24,121 bases of DNA. Source: Plakobranchus ocellatus. Taxonomy: Eukaryota > Mollusca > Gastropoda > Plakobranchidae. Below the pieces are notes generated by a model. That model was not told the DNA's origin and searched no databases. It was given only the letters and a program-made list of their open reading frames with translations. The DNA is taken from positions 239,190-263,310 of the forward strand of contig BLXT01000063.1 in the NCBI GenBank assembly GCA_019648995.1, read 5' to 3'. A program made the translations under genes and the position numbers. Each line of letters opens with the position of its first letter. The stretch's first letter is position 1. Below, in pieces: positions 20,461-24,121 of the stretch.

Positions 20461-21425
20461 CTGAGGAAGCAGAACGGGCAAACAGATCTGTAACGATTTC
20501 GTAGGCAATGATTAATAGATAAACTTGATGAGTCTAGTCTATTCTCTTCTCCTTTGCAACCTCAATACACATTCATAAACGCAAACAAATCTTTTTCAAA
20601 ACACGTTCCTTTGGCCGCTAATGGTTTAATCTTTTTTCGAATGTGATCCTAGATTTGACTCTTTCATGAATCGACTCTTCCCTAAATTCCAGATCCAACC
20701 ATGATAAATTACAGATCTTGATATCTGTATCTTGTTAAATTTTTCTCTTACTAAATAGGAGCATATTTTCTTACTTTTTGCACTTACACTACGCTTCTGC
20801 TTGATTTGATGTGTGTGAAACGAAGAGTTAAGCTCAAAGCGTATTTTTAAAAGTCGGATAGTGCTAAACTGTTGATATCTGTCTCTTTATTTCCACATCA
20901 TATGAAATAAGATAGAAAAACCTTGCTCTGCAGTTTCTCAGTCGAACAGCCTTCTAGTTATTGCAACAATTATGTAGCTCTAGGTTTATGGTTTAGGAGT
21001 TTTTATAACTAAGTAGACGAAACAAAAGCATTCACATACCCCAGTTCAGGAAAAAAACAAATAAGTTTAAGGATCTTGAAGATGTTCTGATATTGACAGA
21101 AATGAACCTATCTTACGAACTTACTATTTATTGAAACCAATTCGAATAAATAGGGTATGCCTTAAACATTTTTGCCTTGAACACCTCATTAGTTCATGAT
21201 ACTGACAAATGCAGTGCCAAGATTTCAAGCTGTGTAAATGATAAAGATGAATAGAATACCAAGGATACAAGTTGTATCAATAATGACAAATACAGTAGCA
21301 AAAATACAAATTATATCAATGACGATAAAATACAGTAGTAAGAATGCGAGTACCCCTTAGTGCTTTTTATTCACTAGGTTTAGAGAACTTCTCTTCTTGT
21401 ATTCACTGAACAAGAACACACTCAC
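20461..21425 (-). other. Intron between M1 and pore/M3 exons of the IR-like gene
   Basis: A 965 bp intron, GT (of GTGAGT) at 21425-21424 and AG at 20462-20461, phase 2. It contains a degenerate tandem repeat of about 41 bp. No other feature was seen. Confidence 0.78.
21202..21350. repeat. Degenerate ~41 bp tandem repeat
   Basis: Three to four units share words like TGACAAATACAGTAGCAA and CAAGTTGTATCAAT, spaced about 40-42 bp apart, in the second visible intron of the IR-like gene. Confidence 0.6.
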
Positions 21426-21602
21426 TTCATATTTTGACTCCCCAATATATTTCTTTCGTTAGCGAGCACTCCATTCACCAAGAATACAAGGAGTCCAGCG
21501 ACCATGGCGACGCTAATGCCAATCAAAATATTAATCAAGTCGGTTCCTGTCCTCACAAACTCCGATTGAAGGTCTCCCAACTGGATCCTTTGAGTTTCCA
21601 CT
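21426..21602 (-). CDS. IR/iGluR-like receptor, internal exon encoding M1
   Basis: A 177 bp exon: one base completing the previous exon's codon (AA+A = Lys), 58 codons, then two bases (AA) completed by G of the next exon (Lys). The acceptor is CACTGTCCCCAG (AG at 21604-21603) and the donor GTGAGT starts at 21425. Two in-frame TGA codons just upstream of the acceptor rule out extension. The product starts VETQRIQLGD and carries a hydrophobic helix from LINILIGISVAMVAGLL to FLVNGVLANE. Its position after S1 and before the pore exon identifies it as the first membrane segment (M1) of an ionotropic receptor. The phase match on both sides is the main support. Confidence 0.82.
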
Positions 21603-22480
21603 CTGGGGACAGTGATTGTTCATCATGTAAGTTTGTGAACATTTCAGTCATTTTTAAAAAAGTGGAAAGCTGGTTTTTCTTTTCATATTGGACAGTTCAT
21701 GTACACTTATAATGTACATTTAATAATGTTTAAATAGCCTCAGAGACAAAATGTTGATCTTTTTATATACTAGTCAGTTGGCGATTCTTTTAAAACAGAG
21801 AGTAGATCATTCTTATGCGACAGGCCCTTTGATCACCTTAATATTGACCAAGTGATATTATTAGACAGTCGACCGTTCTTATGAAGCCGTCAATGGATCA
21901 GTCTTCAGTCAACATTATTTTTATCCCTATAAATAGTTTTTAGTTGACGATTCTCAAATCGTGCGGGGTTTTATTTTCTTTGCCTAATTTACATATTGGA
22001 CGTTTGGCTACTCTAAATAATGCTTAGTTGGTCACATTATCATAACAGAATATGGCTCGCTCTCAAATAGTAAAGACTTCTTCGGTCTAAACTTCAATAG
22101 TAGGCAAACCATCACACTGTAACTGTACAAAGTACAGCCTTTTTTTTTTTTTTTTTTTTTTACAATAACTGAAATTCACACTAAGATGGAATGAGGGTCA
22201 CCTTTTATTACAGAAAAGGTGATTGTTATACAGACATCAATCTTAAACAGTGGATGCAGGGCCACATTTTCTTTTACATTCAAATCAAAAGCTCATTTGA
22301 AAGTTTCGCTGTTTTTTCAAAAAGCTTAGAAACAAAAAAAAAAAGAAGACCGATCATCGTGTTATCTCTAATTCAAATTATTTATTATCACAATAATGAT
22401 GTTACGACAAAATAAAGAAGGATATTTAGACGCGTGTGCATGTCTTTGTTATGTCTTTATCATTTTTCTTTCACACACAC

Positions 22481-22553
<73 letters not shown>

Positions 22554-22639
22554 GTTGCCTATGTTTCAAAGAAGACTATTTCCCTACAAACTCTTTATTC
22601 CTTTTTTAAATGTAATAATTTTCCTCACGATGCACCTAC
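21603..22639 (-). other. Intron between S1-end and M1 exons of the IR-like gene
   Basis: A 1037 bp intron, GT at 22639-22638 and AG at 21604-21603, phase 2. It contains a T22 run (22140-22161) and a long (AT)n array (22484-22549). No coding signal was seen in it. Three copies of a short word resembling AGTTGGCGATTCT occur at about 21771, 21864 and 21941, too degenerate to name. Confidence 0.72.
22472..22549. repeat. (CA)n-(AT)n compound microsatellite
   Basis: Six CA units then about 33 AT units, inside the first visible intron of the IR-like gene. A plus-strand poly-Ile/Tyr frame over it is an artefact. Confidence 0.96.
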
Positions 22640-22763
22640 TTATACATGATGTTCATCTGCGCCTCGCGAATGTGTGGGAAGAGAAAGTCTATGTACTTTA
22701 GTCTCTTGGCATTATAAAGCATAGCCATCGTGGACAAACCCGCCTCCCGTCGAGCCAAGTAAC
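22640..22763 (-). CDS. IR/iGluR-like receptor, internal exon encoding the end of the S1 lobe (partial gene)
   Basis: A 124 bp exon, the most 5' one found. It is bounded by an acceptor (TTTCCTACTCAG, AG at 22764-22765) and a donor (GTAGGT at 22639-22634). It starts with the last two bases of a split codon, has 40 full codons and ends with two bases (AA). The product begins YLARREAGLS, includes NAKRLKYIDFLFPHI and ends MNIMY. This matches the end of the iGluR S1 domain (consensus of the type ADIA..PLTIT..R...IDFS.PF......IM.KK). The Arg of AKRLKYIDF lines up with the ligand-binding Arg of AMPA receptors (GluA2 R485), while the preceding PLT-Thr is lost. Too short to stand out as an open frame, it was recognised by motif and phase. 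Upstream S1 and N-terminal exons were not found in the window. Confidence 0.8.
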
Positions 22764-23830
22764 CTGAGTAGGAAATTTTAAAAAATACCATGTAGATAGA
22801 GGCAAATCAATGTTGAAGAGTATACACAAAATACTGCCCTGGAAGTGTAAGAAGTCAACACAAGAATCACAGAGCCCAAACTATGATCGTTTTAAATAAG
22901 TTTCTAAGAAGAAATATATGAAACTGCAACAATTCGGTACACGTTTTAAAAAGAATTTAATCTTCATGTGCTATTTTTAAGTAAAATATAGAGATGGGTG
23001 CTTATTGTATTCAAACAATTTGATAGAGACTCAATCTTATGATTGTAGTTAACAATGCACTATTGACAATGATAAAATATTTACATCTTCCCTGAGACAA
23101 GCATAAAGAAATGGGGCTTCGAGTTATCTTCGCTTTAACAAGATGGCAAACAAACTGTGGTCTTGCTATTGATCGTTTCAATTATTTGAAATCTAAAGAA
23201 AATTTCAAGTATTTTTCTAAATATAATTTATTTTTCATATTGAATCAGGCTTTAATGAAATCAAAATAGCACGAAAAAAGGCTTTAGTTCTAAAACAATA
23301 ATCAGTATTGGCTTTTGATTTGATATTGCCCTCTGAACAATTGTGCAAACAGAAGACATTGTTATCTTGCCCTTTGCCGATGATTTATTTTTATTTCACC
23401 ATCTTGCACCATTCTTTTCTTCTGTTCCTGATGCTCATATTAGATCACCGAATAATTCTTCGTCACGTACCACTGCTGAATCAAGGCTCTTAATACTCTT
23501 ATAATTTGTCTCCATCTTCTACTTAAAATGCTGTTGCAGAGGCTCTTATTTATGATCAGTTGACCATGAATGTCTCTATTTCCGAACAATCCCTCCCTTG
23601 TCTATCTCATAGTATTTCTCCCAGAACTAGCAAGTTCAAGCGTACTATATGTGTCCTAGAGGTTGTATTTTTGCTTTCTAAAAGGTCTGGACAATGATAC
23701 TCTGCCGTAAGGCTTGACCATCTTCAGCACTATGTGACACAATCTATTTTCTTTTTGTAAAACATCTCACCTGTCCTCTGGAAAACAAAATTGTTGCTTC
23801 TTCTAAGCTAATTTTAGTACCTTTAGTAGT
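22764..23830. other. Probable intron 5' of the IR-like S1 exon
   Basis: I searched the minus strand for an S1 exon ending in phase 1 with a TW.G-type motif and found none. The plus-strand frame 23308-23493 is not recognised. An overlapping plus frame spells IVILPFADDLFLF (23358-23396), which resembles a reverse transcriptase motif but stands alone. Confidence 0.45.
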
Positions 23831-24095
23831 ACATGTTTACAACAACACGTAGTTCAAACTTGTCAAACATACCGATACAAATTCAACTACCACCGTTTTA
23901 CAAGTAACAATGACAGAGGCACGCCAGTAGCTAAACATTTCAAGCTTATAGATCATAACATCAAACATCTCAGTGTTATCACTATCGATCACCTACCTCA
24001 CTCTGACAAAACCAGCAGACTCATTAAAAAAAAGAAAAAATTTTGGATCCACACCTTTAAAAACAACAGAACCACAAGGGCTGAACATTTATGAA
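23831..24095 (+). mobile_element. Degraded C-terminal part of a Penelope-like element (GIY-YIG endonuclease region)
   Basis: One plus-strand frame reads TCLQQHVVQTC at 23831, then NNDRGTPVAKHFKLIDHN, later ITIDHLPHSDKTSRL and FWIHTF, ending at TGA near 24091. PVAKHF...H and the (R)E.FWI..L close to the end are typical of the C-terminal endonuclease region of Penelope-like retroelements. The canonical ending P.GLN is present one frame over (PQGLNIYE, 24072-24095), showing a small frameshift. The GIY-YIG active-site part is not intact and no full reverse transcriptase was found upstream. The fragment is antisense to the IR-like gene and upstream of its first visible exon. Confidence 0.7.
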
Positions 24096-24121
24096 CAGTC
24101 GCCTTTCCCCATATATTTACG

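Noticed and set aside
21434..21712. 92-codon plus-strand frame
   Set aside because: It is the antisense of the M1 exon of the minus-strand receptor, whose splice phases and membrane helix explain the sequence.

Overview
The window looks like AT-rich animal genomic DNA, most plausibly from a gastropod mollusc (a heterobranch or sea-slug-like animal). The reasons are a coding-intronless rhodopsin-like GPCR of the kind expanded as gastropod chemosensory receptors, GT-AG introns, many TCTAGATCTA-type words, dense dinucleotide microsatellites and decayed retroelements. The lineage is an inference from gene type and texture, not from a database match. Nothing bacterial or phage-like was seen: there are no operons, ribosome binding sites or CRISPR arrays.

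Layout. (a) 1-3750: non-coding DNA with one copy of a dispersed repeat that contains a (TC)n tract (about 1662-2410). (b) 3757-4950, minus strand: an intact seven-transmembrane receptor, probably chemosensory, with a likely 5'UTR intron ending just upstream. (c) 5000-19400: mainly non-coding. It holds a TTA/GCA compound microsatellite, the decayed 3' end of a non-LTR retrotransposon (8125-8568) with an A-rich tail, several (GA)n, (TC)n and (AT)n arrays, a second copy of the dispersed repeat (14239-14975), a possible tRNA-related SINE head (about 15095-15170), a ~450 bp tandem duplication (16814-17740) whose second copy has a 67-codon open frame with a coiled-coil heptad pattern, and a 156 bp exon-like segment (18815-18970). 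(d) 19713-22763, minus strand: the 3' part of a split ionotropic glutamate receptor-like / ionotropic receptor (IR) gene. Only its last exon is a long open frame. Two upstream exons were found by reading the minus strand; their splice sites and reading phases join exactly, giving S1 end - M1 - pore - M3 - S2 - M4. The 5' exons were not found and probably lie past the window end. (e) 23831-24095, plus strand: a degraded C-terminal remnant of a Penelope-like element, antisense to the receptor gene.

The two recognisable genes are both membrane receptors of families used for chemosensation in molluscs, are on the same strand and lie about 15 kb apart. They belong to unrelated families (GPCR and ligand-gated channel), so any joint function is only an inference. 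The least expected content is the spliced IR-like gene with altered ligand-site and M3 residues, and the duplicated segment with a possible coiled-coil coding fragment.
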